From assembly GCA_025210345.1 (NCBI GenBank), contig JAOARX010000005.1:59216-123215 (forward strand): a DNA stretch of 64,000 bases, in the 5' to 3' direction. Made by a program: the position numbers and the translations under genes. Below the pieces are notes generated by a model. That model did not search any database. It was not told the origin of the DNA and saw only the letters and a program-made list of their open reading frames with translations. Of the stretch, positions 1-7,354 are shown piece after piece. Origin of the DNA: Pelagimonas sp. (lineage in GTDB: Bacteria > Pseudomonadota > Alphaproteobacteria > Rhodobacterales > Rhodobacteraceae). The stretch's first letter is position 1. Each line of letters starts with the position of its first letter.

Positions 1-15
1 GGTGGCGAAGAGTAA
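1..15 (+). CDS. 3' end of an upstream gene, probably rpsP (partial)
   Basis: The first five codons read Gly-Gly-Glu-Glu-stop in frame 1, followed by a strong hairpin. In Rhodobacterales the gene just before rimM is usually rpsP (ribosomal protein S16), and acidic C-termini are common there, so this is probably its tail. Only four residues are visible, so the identity rests on gene order. Confidence 0.3.
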   Translation, partial: GGEE

Positions 16-55
16 TCTTTGCTCTTTTCCAAGGTGCCCTTTGGTGCTTTGGTCC

Positions 56-85
56 GGGCCTGCCGTTTGCACGGCGGGCCCTTTT
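56..85 (+). terminator. Rho-independent terminator after the upstream gene
   Basis: A GC-rich stem (GGGCCTGCCG paired with CGGCGGGCCC, one T-G pair, 6-base loop) is followed by TTTT. It lies between the probable rpsP tail and the small membrane peptide gene. It could terminate transcription partially, or act as a processing hairpin that sets rpsP level relative to rimM. Confidence 0.7.
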
Positions 86-148
86 CGTTGCGGGTTGCAC
101 GTGAACCGGGGCTTGATCCCTGTCCGGTTTTAGGCGACGGATGGGCGC

Positions 149-292
149 ATGTTTCGCTTGATCCGTTTTGCCCTGATTTTGCCCGTGGTTTTCGTCGCGG
201 GCATGTTGTTCGAACGCAATGCACATGCGGATCGCTGCCTTGATCTGGGTGGCCAAGTGAAAAGCGATTTGTGCCGCGGCTGGGAGAACTGA
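149..292 (+). CDS. 47-aa single-pass membrane/secreted peptide upstream of rimM
   Basis: A short frame from ATG 149 to TGA 292, one base before the rimM ATG. The product starts with a basic residue (MFRLIR) followed by a hydrophobic run ([15 protein letters not shown], residues 7-21). A short hydrophilic tail ends in [18 protein letters not shown] and has two cysteines. This suggests a membrane-anchored or exported micropeptide. The tight spacing to rimM implies co-translation. I do not recognise a function. The strong membrane/tail pattern makes chance unlikely, but conservation was not tested. Confidence 0.55.
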   Translation: MFRLIRFALILPVVFVAGMLFERNAHADRCLDLGGQVKSDLCRGWEN

Positions 293-293
293 G

Positions 294-803
294 ATGTCTG
301 ACGATCAGATTTGCGTGGGCGCCATAGGCGGCGCGTTCGGGGTGCAGGGCGAAGTCCGCATCAAAAGCTTTACCTCTGATCCGCTGGCCATTCAGGACTA
401 TGGCCCGCTCACCACCCAAGACGGCAGCCTGGAATTCGAAGTCGAGCTGCAACGTGAGATCAAGAATGGGTTTGCGGCGCGCCTGTCCGGCGTTTCGACC
501 AAGGAAGAGGCCGACGCCCTCAAAGGGGCGCGCCTGTTTGTCAGCCGTGACCGCCTGCCCGATCTGCCCGACGACGAATTCTATCACAGCGATCTGATGG
601 GGCTTGAGGTCTTTGACACCGGCGGCGCGCCGCTGGGCAAGGTCAAAGCCGTCCACAACCATGGCGCGACCGACTTGCTGGAATTGATCATTCCGGGGCA
701 AAGCGAAACCGTTTTGATCCCCTTCACCCTCGAAGCGGTCCCGACGATTGATCTGAAAGCGGGCCGCATTGTGGCGGATCCCCCCGATGGGATTCTGGAA
801 TAG
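294..803 (+). CDS. rimM: Ribosome maturation factor RimM
   Basis: 169 residues, the usual size. RimM binds protein S19 and helps assemble the head of the 30S subunit in the cytoplasm. The N-terminal RimM barrel is visible ([20 protein letters not shown], residues 8-27), as is the C-terminal PRC-barrel-like part ([20 protein letters not shown], then VLIPF and the closing [11 protein letters not shown]). It lies in the rpsP-rimM-trmD-rplS-rpmE order. Unusually, a 377-aa unrelated gene separates it from trmD. Confidence 0.96.
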   Translation: MSDDQICVGAIGGAFGVQGEVRIKSFTSDPLAIQDYGPLTTQDGSLEFEVELQREIKNGFAARLSGVSTKEEADALKGARLFVSRDRLPDLPDDEFYHSDLMGLEVFDTGGAPLGKVKAVHNHGATDLLELIIPGQSETVLIPFTLEAVPTIDLKAGRIVADPPDGILE

Positions 804-824
804 CACCTGCGCGCAACCGACCTT

Positions 825-859
825 GGAAACAACGCGCCCCGCAAAGGGCGACAGTTTCC
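825..859 (+). terminator. Hairpin after rimM, possible weak terminator
   Basis: Outer arms GGAAAC/GTTTCC enclose an inner CGCCC/GGGCG stem with a CGCAAA loop. There is no real T-run afterwards (ATTTATG), so it may only attenuate or protect the rimM 3' end. It marks the boundary between rimM and the next gene. Confidence 0.35.
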
Positions 860-956
860 ATTTATGTAAACTTTTCGTTAACTTTTACGTCTCGCATCCA
901 TTTTATGGCCACATTCATTGGCCATATTAAAGCTACGAAATGACCAGGGGATGGTG

Positions 957-2090
957 ATGCGTAGTGCGACGCAACGTGTGTTTTTGAGTGGACTGACCCT
1001 TGGGCCCGCTGTTGCGTCTATCGCGGTGCCCTTTTCATCGGCTGGCAGTTTGCTGGCCTCTGCCGCGGGCGCGGGTGCTGGTATAGTTGCTTTGGTTTCC
1101 TCGTTTGCACCCGTAAAGGCGAAACATGGAACATCGGCAGCCGATGTTCTGATGTCGCCCGCCATGCGGCAACGGCTTGGGTGGGAACTGCCGGATTGGC
1201 CCTCGATGCAAAGCGCCATCGCAGAAGCCATCCGCATCCAGCCCACAGAACGAGACCCCATTTCACCACCGGATCGGGCCGCGGCCATTGCCCAGACCCT
1301 GCGAAGGTTGCTGGCGCAGCTGGGATGCAGCACACCGGCCCACCTGGGCACGGATGCGACGCTGGTAGTGTATGTGATTCTCATGTTGCTGCAAGCCCCT
1401 CCGGAAGAAGCGGGCAGATTGGGGCAGTACTTCCGAGACCCCCATATTCTGATCGACCTCCGCGAAGAAGTCGATCGAATTGACCTGAAATTTCAATGTT
1501 TTGACGCCGGTCACAAAGCGTATCTTGCCACGCTGCGCCTGTGGGACAGTCAGCCCCCGCGCCCAGCCAAACGACCCCTGTCGGACAGCATTCGGTCATT
1601 GGAAACGCCCGATATCGACCTTTGGCACCGGGTCGCGCTGGACCATGATCCCATGGATCACGAACAACGCAACGCCGCGCTTTGGTGTCTTTGCCAAAAG
1701 CAATGTGATCGGGCTTCGATCGCATCTTACATGTCTCTCATCGCCCGGAACGGCCATCTGATCCAGGCGGTTCGCAACGGCGACAATGCCTATTTGGAAC
1801 AGGTTCTTGCGATCCTGAAGGCCTGGAACAATGGCGACTACCGCGTTCACGAGCTGGGCCTTGCACCGGAGGTCGCCGTGCAAGGGCAGGCAACCAGGTT
1901 CTCTGAGACTTTGGATGAAGTTCAACGGATCACCGGGCAGCCGCGCTGGCCAGATCCGCATGGCATGTTTGTCGACTACACAGGGCGCATGCCGCGGTCC
2001 CGTGAAAACTGGAACCTGAAGCGCGGTCAGCTTGTCGAGGCGCCCCTGCTGGCGGACTATATCGACCTGCCGGGCGATCAAGCGGTCTGA
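957..2090 (+). CDS. Unrecognised 377-aa protein between rimM and trmD
   Basis: I do not recognise this family. The start at ATG 957 is chosen because AGGGG lies six bases upstream; ATG 951 and an earlier TTG are possible. The N-terminus has hydrophobic, Ala/Gly-rich segments (LTLGPAVASIAVPF and ASAAGAGAGIVALVSSFAPV, about residues 10-45), which could be one or two membrane helices. The rest is soluble, rich in Arg, Trp and Leu, with no motif I can name (for example DLWHRVALDHDPMDHEQRNA). Codon use matches the neighbours, so it is not an obvious recent import. It interrupts the usually contiguous rimM-trmD pair. Confidence 0.7.
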   Translation: MRSATQRVFLSGLTLGPAVASIAVPFSSAGSLLASAAGAGAGIVALVSSFAPVKAKHGTSAADVLMSPAMRQRLGWELPDWPSMQSAIAEAIRIQPTERDPISPPDRAAAIAQTLRRLLAQLGCSTPAHLGTDATLVVYVILMLLQAPPEEAGRLGQYFRDPHILIDLREEVDRIDLKFQCFDAGHKAYLATLRLWDSQPPRPAKRPLSDSIRSLETPDIDLWHRVALDHDPMDHEQRNAALWCLCQKQCDRASIASYMSLIARNGHLIQAVRNGDNAYLEQVLAILKAWNNGDYRVHELGLAPEVAVQGQATRFSETLDEVQRITGQPRWPDPHGMFVDYTGRMPRSRENWNLKRGQLVEAPLLADYIDLPGDQAV

Positions 2091-2144
2091 CCCCTTGCTC
2101 CCTCACAGATGGCCCGCTACGACAGGCCAATCAAGGATGGGCGC

Positions 2145-2951
2145 ATGTCAGACAACTCAGACGAACCACACACGAAATCGCATGGTCGCAAGACCATTCA
2201 GGCCTCGTTCAAACCGCGCGCGTTGATGGACGACGACGCACAATTGGCCCGCGCGTGGCAGGCACAGATCATCACCTTGATGCCCGAAGCCTTTCCCGGC
2301 ATTTTGGGGAACTCCTTGACCGGTCGGGCGCTGAAGGATGGAATCTGGCAATTGCATACGGTGGCGCTTCGGCAGTTTGGCGAAGGCAAACATCGCAATG
2401 TCGACGACACGCCCGCAGGCGGTGGCGCGGGCATGGTGTTGCGCCCCGACATCATGGGCCGCGCAATTGAACATGCCATCGCACGGGCGCCGGGCCCCTT
2501 GGTGTATCTTTCCCCGCGTGGTAAGCGGTTTGATCAAAAAATGGCGCGGGACTGGGCTGCGCTGCCCGGGGTCACATTGATTTGCGGCCGCTTCGAAGGG
2601 CTGGATCAGCGGGTGCTGGACCACTACCGAATCGCCGAAGTCAGCTTGGGCGATTTTGTCATGACCGGCGGCGAACTGGCGGCGCAGGCCATGCTGGACG
2701 CCACCGTGCGCTTGCTGCCCGGTGTGCTGGGCAATTCTGAGAGCACCGAAGAAGAAAGCCATTCCAATGGCTTGCTGGAACACCCACAATACACGCGTCC
2801 CGCCGACTGGATGGGGCGCGCGATCCCGGATGTTCTGATGTCAGGTCATCACGGTAAGGTCGCCCAGTGGCGCCAGGAACAGGCAGAACAGATCACCCGC
2901 ACGCGCCGCCCCGATATGTGGGAAGCCTATCAGGCCCGCAAAGACAAATAG
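2145..2951 (+). CDS. trmD: tRNA (guanine-N1)-methyltransferase TrmD
   Basis: TrmD methylates G37 of tRNAs reading CNN codons, using S-adenosylmethionine bound in a SPOUT trefoil knot, and so limits +1 frameshifting. The knot signature is clear: LVYLSPRGKRFDQ, LICGRFEGLDQRV and the GDFVMTGGELAAQAMLDA stretch. ATG 2145 (MSDNSDEP) is chosen because AGGA lies eight bases upstream and the length (268 aa) fits; an ATG at 2109 would add 12 residues. The N-terminal extension of about 30 polar residues before QIITLMPEAFPG is longer than in E. coli. Confidence 0.96.
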   Translation: MSDNSDEPHTKSHGRKTIQASFKPRALMDDDAQLARAWQAQIITLMPEAFPGILGNSLTGRALKDGIWQLHTVALRQFGEGKHRNVDDTPAGGGAGMVLRPDIMGRAIEHAIARAPGPLVYLSPRGKRFDQKMARDWAALPGVTLICGRFEGLDQRVLDHYRIAEVSLGDFVMTGGELAAQAMLDATVRLLPGVLGNSESTEEESHSNGLLEHPQYTRPADWMGRAIPDVLMSGHHGKVAQWRQEQAEQITRTRRPDMWEAYQARKDK

Positions 2952-2985
2952 CGGGTCGAACCGGCGGCTTGTCCGCGCTTTGCCC

Positions 2986-3014
2986 TTGCTTTGCGGGTGT
3001 TGCGCGCCTATACG
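2986..3014 (+). promoter_or_regulatory. Candidate sigma-70 promoter for rplS-rpmE
   Basis: TTGCTT (2986-2991) and TATACG (3009-3014) are separated by 17 bases in the 238-base gap between trmD and rplS. The hexamers match the consensus moderately. The position would let the two ribosomal protein genes be transcribed independently of rimM-trmD. Confidence 0.4.
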
Positions 3015-3057
3015 GGGCCATCTTTGGGCATCGGGGCGACTCGGATGCCCTTTGATA

Positions 3058-3091
3058 TTTGGGTTCATCCCTGACTATGGGTGCATCCAAA
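3058..3091 (+). promoter_or_regulatory. Hairpin in the rplS 5' leader
   Basis: An imperfect stem of about 12 pairs: TTTGG pairs with CCAAA at the base, and CCC pairs with GGG around a TGACTAT loop. It has one mismatch, one bulge and one G-T pair. It lies about 100 bases upstream of rplS and covers the start codon of a possible 33-codon leader ORF. It could be an autoregulatory leader of a ribosomal protein operon; no described alphaproteobacterial L19 leader is known to me. Confidence 0.3.
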
Positions 3092-3178
3092 GACAACAAA
3101 GAAAAGCTGGGTAACTCTGGTCGTCTGGCCAAAGCTCTGCCTCAGACATCATCCGCGGGCAAACCGCGCGTAACATAG
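3077..3178 (+). CDS. Possible 33-aa leader peptide upstream of rplS
   Basis: An ATG-to-TAG frame of 33 codons ends 11 bases before the rplS ATG. The predicted peptide is hydrophilic and basic (begins [10 protein letters not shown], contains [11 protein letters not shown], ends GKPRVT). The ATG lies in the 3' arm of the 3058-3091 hairpin and I see no good Shine-Dalgarno, so translation would depend on structure or be weak. It may simply be an open stretch of leader RNA. Confidence 0.3.
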   Translation: MGASKDNKEKLGNSGRLAKALPQTSSAGKPRVT

Positions 3179-3189
3179 GAGATGGTCAG

Positions 3190-3570
3190 ATGGATCTGAT
3201 CGCACAGCTCGAAGCGGAGCAGGTTGCTGCGCTGGGGAAAGACATCCCCGATTTCAAAGCCGGCGACACCATTCGCGTAGGCTTTAAGGTGACTGAAGGG
3301 TCGCGCACCCGTATTCAGAACTACGAAGGTGTTTGCATCAGCCGTAAAAACGGTTCTGGCATTGCCGGTTCGTTCACCGTTCGCAAGATTTCGTTTGGTG
3401 AAGGTGTGGAACGTGTGTTCCCGCTGCACTCGACCAACATCGAATACATCGAAGTTGTTCGCCGTGGCCGCGTGCGCCGCGCCAAGCTGTACTACCTGCG
3501 CTCGCGTCGTGGTAAATCCGCACGTATCGCAGAAGACACCACCTACAAGCCCCTCAAGGCCAAGTCGTAA
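3190..3570 (+). CDS. rplS: 50S ribosomal protein L19
   Basis: L19 sits at the 30S-50S interface. The 126-aa product carries the family core ([51 protein letters not shown] and [14 protein letters not shown]). A good AGGAGA ribosome binding site lies just upstream of ATG 3190. The C-terminal tail ([14 protein letters not shown]) is the usual alphaproteobacterial extension. rpmE follows after 11 bases. Confidence 0.98.
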   Translation: MDLIAQLEAEQVAALGKDIPDFKAGDTIRVGFKVTEGSRTRIQNYEGVCISRKNGSGIAGSFTVRKISFGEGVERVFPLHSTNIEYIEVVRRGRVRRAKLYYLRSRRGKSARIAEDTTYKPLKAKS

Positions 3571-3581
3571 GGAGCCGGATT

Positions 3582-3803
3582 ATGAAAAAAGATCTGCACC
3601 CCGAATACCACCTGGTCACCGTCAAGATGACCGACGGCACCGAATTCCAGACCCGCACCACCTGGGGCAAGGAAGGCGATACGCTGGCACTGGACATCGA
3701 CCCGACCGTGCACCCCGCGTGGACCGGCGGCACCTCGCGCCTGCTGGACCAGGGTGGCCGTGTTTCCAAGTTCAAAAAGAAATACGAAGGTCTGGGCTTC
3801 TGA
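3582..3803 (+). CDS. rpmE: 50S ribosomal protein L31
   Basis: 73 residues beginning [20 protein letters not shown] and ending [10 protein letters not shown], typical of alphaproteobacterial L31. The zinc-binding cysteines of the C+ form (CxxC) are absent, so this is the C-minus, zinc-independent type. It is the last gene of the rplS operon and is followed by a terminator. AAGGAG precedes the start. Confidence 0.97.
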   Translation: MKKDLHPEYHLVTVKMTDGTEFQTRTTWGKEGDTLALDIDPTVHPAWTGGTSRLLDQGGRVSKFKKKYEGLGF

Positions 3804-3826
3804 TCCCAACCCCATCGGTTTCACGA

Positions 3827-3856
3827 AACGCCGTTCCGCAAGGGGCGGCGTTTTTC
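3827..3856 (+). terminator. Terminator after rpmE
   Basis: ACGCCGTTCC and GGGGCGGCGT form a ten-pair stem (two T-G pairs) around a GCAA tetraloop, followed directly by TTTTTC. This is a classic intrinsic terminator 24 bases after the rpmE stop. Confidence 0.88.
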
Positions 3857-3929
3857 GTTGGGAAATCCCCCAGAGTCCCCCAAGAGACAGGCACCACACA
3901 TTTTCACCAAGCAGGCCGCGCAGCGCGTT

Positions 3930-5261
3930 TCACGCGCCCTCTTTCGCAATATGCACCACCGGCAACCAAATCGACACCAATGTTCCCCGGTGCGAACTTT
4001 CAATTTGCAGACCGCCCCCGGCTTCTTTGGCAAAGCCCAGAACCATCGGCAGTCCAAGCCCGGTCCCCTGGCCAGTTTTCTTTTCAGAAACAAAGGGCTG
4101 GATTACCTTGTTCAGCATCTCGGGGGCAATCCCATGACCCTCATCTTGCAGGGTGATCGCCGCATAGCTTCCCGGGTTCAACAAGGCCCCATCCGCCATG
4201 GGGCCAAGCGGGCTCTTGGCCCAGTAACAGACCGACAGCTTTGCGCATCCCCCCTGTGGCATCGCCTCAGCTGCATTTAGAATCAGGTTGATCAAAGCGG
4301 TCATCAACATCGTTTCATCTGCCCGCACCACAAGCGCCCGATCCGCAGGTACATAGCGCAGTTCAATCGTTTCCGAGATCAACCGCTGCGCCAACCCCAG
4401 CATACGGGTCATTTCACGATCAAGATCCAGATCGCTTTGCGCGCTTGGCGCTTTGCGCGAATAGATCAAAAGCTGTTTGACCACCGCTTCGGCACGTTTG
4501 GAGGCATCATAGGCCTCTTGCAGCACGACCCGCTTTTCAGCGGGATCATCCATAACGTCATGAAGTTCCAGATTGCCGATGATCGCCGTGAGAACGTTGT
4601 TAAAGTCATGCGCAACGCCCCCCACCAGTTCGCCAATCGCCACCATCTTTTGCTCTTGGACATTGCGTTGAACGGTTTCGCTTGCCTTGATACGCATTTG
4701 ACGTGCCGCAAGAATTGTCGTGATCATATAGGTGCCCAACGCCAGTGTAACAAACACCCCGCCGATTTGGTGCAAGACGCTGTCATAGCCAAGGAAATGC
4801 CAAAGAAAGGCGAAGCCCGCCGGAAAGATCACCACCAAGATCAATCCCCATGTCAGCAAAAGCGGCCTGTCCGCGCGACGGGCCAGAAATACCGCAGCCG
4901 CAGTAAACAGCGCAAATCCAATCAACCGAAGCGGCTCTGCGGGATGCAGGGCAAGCACAAAAGGCATCCAGATAAAACTGATCATCATCCCGATATAGAT
5001 CAGACTAGCGATCCGCACATCGCGCACACCTGGCGCGGGGCCACGGGTCGACAAAAAACGGTGATAGGCCAGATGCATGACCAGATAAAGCGGTAGCCAA
5101 ATCCAGATGAACAGCCATCCAGCATATAGGTAAAGCAGAACACTTCCACTCAGAATGCCAAATACCCTGAATAGGACGTCACTCGGCTGCGAATACTCGG
5201 CCGCTAGCTGATGTTGGATTTCTTGCCTATAGTCCAAATGCGAACCACCTGCCAAATTCAA
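3930..5261 (-). CDS. Membrane sensor histidine kinase without receiver domain
   Basis: 443 residues. The N-terminal half holds about six hydrophobic helices (roughly residues 33-62, 85-105, 112-126, 134-156 and 164-185), with no large periplasmic sensor domain. The H-box GGVAHDFNNVLTAI places the phospho-accepting histidine near residue 218. The N-box (INLILNAAEAM, about 323-333), G1 (DEGHGI), F box (PFVSEKKTGQG) and G2 (GTGLGL) of the ATPase domain follow. The HDFNN type often carries a C-terminal receiver, but this protein stops after the kinase core, and no response regulator gene is adjacent. The partner is unknown. It is divergent from the sulfide oxidoreductase gene, so a link to sulfur sensing is possible but unproven. 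Confidence 0.9.
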   Translation of the reverse strand: MNLAGGSHLDYRQEIQHQLAAEYSQPSDVLFRVFGILSGSVLLYLYAGWLFIWIWLPLYLVMHLAYHRFLSTRGPAPGVRDVRIASLIYIGMMISFIWMPFVLALHPAEPLRLIGFALFTAAAVFLARRADRPLLLTWGLILVVIFPAGFAFLWHFLGYDSVLHQIGGVFVTLALGTYMITTILAARQMRIKASETVQRNVQEQKMVAIGELVGGVAHDFNNVLTAIIGNLELHDVMDDPAEKRVVLQEAYDASKRAEAVVKQLLIYSRKAPSAQSDLDLDREMTRMLGLAQRLISETIELRYVPADRALVVRADETMLMTALINLILNAAEAMPQGGCAKLSVCYWAKSPLGPMADGALLNPGSYAAITLQDEGHGIAPEMLNKVIQPFVSEKKTGQGTGLGLPMVLGFAKEAGGGLQIESSHRGTLVSIWLPVVHIAKEGA

Positions 5262-5516
5262 ATCAAGAAAACGGAAAATACTATAAAATGGGCTCCGCTC
5301 TGGTTGGAGCGGCTGAATACACCTTGAGTGCTCTGCAACTTGGTAAAGTCACCATGATTGCAAAGCAAGTCAGGTGATGCGGTTTCGCACCACAAAACGT
5401 GACCCTGGGGCCACTTTGGATACCATGCACAGAATCCGATCATGCGGCACCCTATTCAATTCACAGTTTTGAATGTATCAAACATCCAAACGGAATCAAC
5501 ACGCGGGGACCCCGTC

Positions 5517-7193
5517 ATGGAGTTCAAGAAAATTAGCGATGACATCGCTGTCTCGCCTCAGGTGACCGCCGAGCATATGGCTGAGATCGCGGCGGCGGGG
5601 TATCGCTCGGTTATCTGCAACCGCCCTGACGGCGAAGGTATGGATCAACCCACCTTCGAAGAGCTCGCCAAAGCGGCGCAGGACGCAGGGCTTGAGGCGG
5701 CCTATCTTCCGGTGATCAGCGGCAAGGTCCAGGACGAAGACGCCGAGGCCTTTGGCAAATTGCTACGCAACCTTCCGGGGCCCGTGTTTGCCTATTGCCG
5801 CACGGGTACGCGGTCGGCGACCCTTTGGTCGCTGTCACAGGCCAAGACGCTGGAAACCGCGTCCATTTTGCAGATGACCAAAGCGGCGGGCTATGACATG
5901 GCGGGGGTTGTCCGTCGCATCGTGAACGGCGGAAAGACCCCAACAGACGAAGGCGACGCCAAGTTCGATGTGGTCATCGTCGGCGGTGGCGCGGCGGGGA
6001 TTTCGACCGCTTCAAGCCTGCGCGCGCGCAAGCCGGATCTGAACATCGCGGTGCTTGATCCGGCTGACATCCACTACTATCAACCCGGCTGGACCATGGT
6101 CGGTGGTGGCGTCTTTGAAGCCGACACCACCGCACGCACGATGGCCAGCCTGATCCCCAAGGGTGTGCACTGGATCAAAGCGGCGGTCGCCGCCTTTGAG
6201 CCGGAAAACAATGCCGTTGTGCTGGATGGGTGCCGGGTGGTGAAATATGACCGCCTGGTCGTGTGCCCGGGTCTCAAGCTGGACTGGAACGGCATCGACG
6301 GGCTGGTTGATACGCTGGGCAAAAACGGTGTGACTTCGAACTACCGCTATGACCTGGCCCCCTATACCTGGAAACTTGTGCATGGGATGAAATCGGGCCG
6401 CGCCCTGTTCACCCAACCACCCATGCCCATCAAATGCGCAGGTGCGCCGCAAAAGGCGATGTATCTGTCCGGGGACCATTGGTTCCGTCAGGGTGTGCTG
6501 GGCAACATCGACATTCAATTCATGAACGCAGGCGGGGTTCTGTTCGGGGTCAAGGACTACGTTCCCGCGCTGATGGACTATGTTCAAAAATACAGCGCAG
6601 ACCTGAATTTCTTTCACAATCTGGTTGCCGTGGATGGCCCCGCCAAGACCGCGACCTTCAAGGTGGCCAAACCCGACGAAGAGGTCTCCGAAGTCACGGT
6701 CGACTTTGACATGATGCATGTCTGTCCGCCGCAGACTGCCCCTGATTTCATTCGCGTTTCCCCATTGGCAGACGCCATGGGATGGGTCGACGTGGATCAA
6801 AACACGCTGCGCCACGCAACCTATGACAACATCTGGTCGCTTGGGGATGTGATGAACGCCCCCAATGCCAAAACCGCCGCCGCGGCACGGATTCAGGCCC
6901 CCATCGTCGCCGAGAACATTGCCGCTGACATTGACGGTGGCTCGCCTCGGGCGATGTACAACGGATACGGATCCTGCCCGCTGACCGTTGAGAAAGGCAA
7001 GATCGTGCTGGCCGAATTCGGCTATGGCGGGACCCTGCTGCCCAGCCTGCCCAAGTGGATAATCGACGGCACCAAACCCACGCGGGCCGCGTGGATTCTC
7101 AAGGAACAGATCCTGCCTCCGATCTATTGGAAGGCCATGTTGCGCGGCAAGGAGTGGCTGGCCAAACCCGAAGAGGTCTCGGCCAAATCCTAA
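5517..7193 (+). CDS. Sulfide:quinone oxidoreductase fused to an N-terminal DUF442 phosphatase-like domain
   Basis: 558 residues from ATG 5517, with GGGGA upstream; an in-frame ATG at 5442 is less likely. Residues 1-140 match the DUF442/TIGR01244 domain, with the active-site-like loop AYCRTGTRS around Cys94. Residues 150-558 are a flavin disulfide reductase: the FAD-binding GGGAAG (156-161), IKCAGAPQK with Cys307 and HVCPPQ with Cys403, matching the two redox cysteines of type II (mitochondrial-like) SQR. SQR oxidises sulfide to sulfane sulfur and passes electrons to quinone at the membrane surface. The fused domain may handle persulfide or report sulfur status. A SulP transporter follows downstream. 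Confidence 0.9.
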   Translation: MEFKKISDDIAVSPQVTAEHMAEIAAAGYRSVICNRPDGEGMDQPTFEELAKAAQDAGLEAAYLPVISGKVQDEDAEAFGKLLRNLPGPVFAYCRTGTRSATLWSLSQAKTLETASILQMTKAAGYDMAGVVRRIVNGGKTPTDEGDAKFDVVIVGGGAAGISTASSLRARKPDLNIAVLDPADIHYYQPGWTMVGGGVFEADTTARTMASLIPKGVHWIKAAVAAFEPENNAVVLDGCRVVKYDRLVVCPGLKLDWNGIDGLVDTLGKNGVTSNYRYDLAPYTWKLVHGMKSGRALFTQPPMPIKCAGAPQKAMYLSGDHWFRQGVLGNIDIQFMNAGGVLFGVKDYVPALMDYVQKYSADLNFFHNLVAVDGPAKTATFKVAKPDEEVSEVTVDFDMMHVCPPQTAPDFIRVSPLADAMGWVDVDQNTLRHATYDNIWSLGDVMNAPNAKTAAAARIQAPIVAENIAADIDGGSPRAMYNGYGSCPLTVEKGKIVLAEFGYGGTLLPSLPKWIIDGTKPTRAAWILKEQILPPIYWKAMLRGKEWLAKPEEVSAKS

Positions 7194-7221
7194 CCCCGAT
7201 GCAAAGACCCTGCCCAATCAG

Positions 7222-7254
7222 CGCCCCGAGACTTTGCGGGGCGTTGCGATTTTG
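7222..7254 (+). terminator. Possible terminator after the SQR gene
   Basis: CGCCCCG and CGGGGCG form a seven-pair stem with an eight-base loop. It is followed by TTGCGATTTT, a broken T-run, so termination may be partial and allow some read-through into the SulP gene. Confidence 0.45.
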
Positions 7255-7354
7255 GTGCATTGGCTGCTTTACAAATTCTATTTTCTGAATACATAGAGCG
7301 CTAAGCGCGACATGGGCGACTGCCGTCGCACCACCATAGACTTCAGGACACGTG

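Noticed and set aside
3918..3932. GCGCGT/ACGCGC hairpin at the histidine kinase stop
   Set aside because: Only six pairs with no T-run, overlapping coding sequence; not enough to call a terminator.
7268..7295. TTTACA-N16-TACATA as a promoter for the SulP gene
   Set aside because: The -10 match is poor, and read-through from the SQR gene is possible; not listed as a feature.
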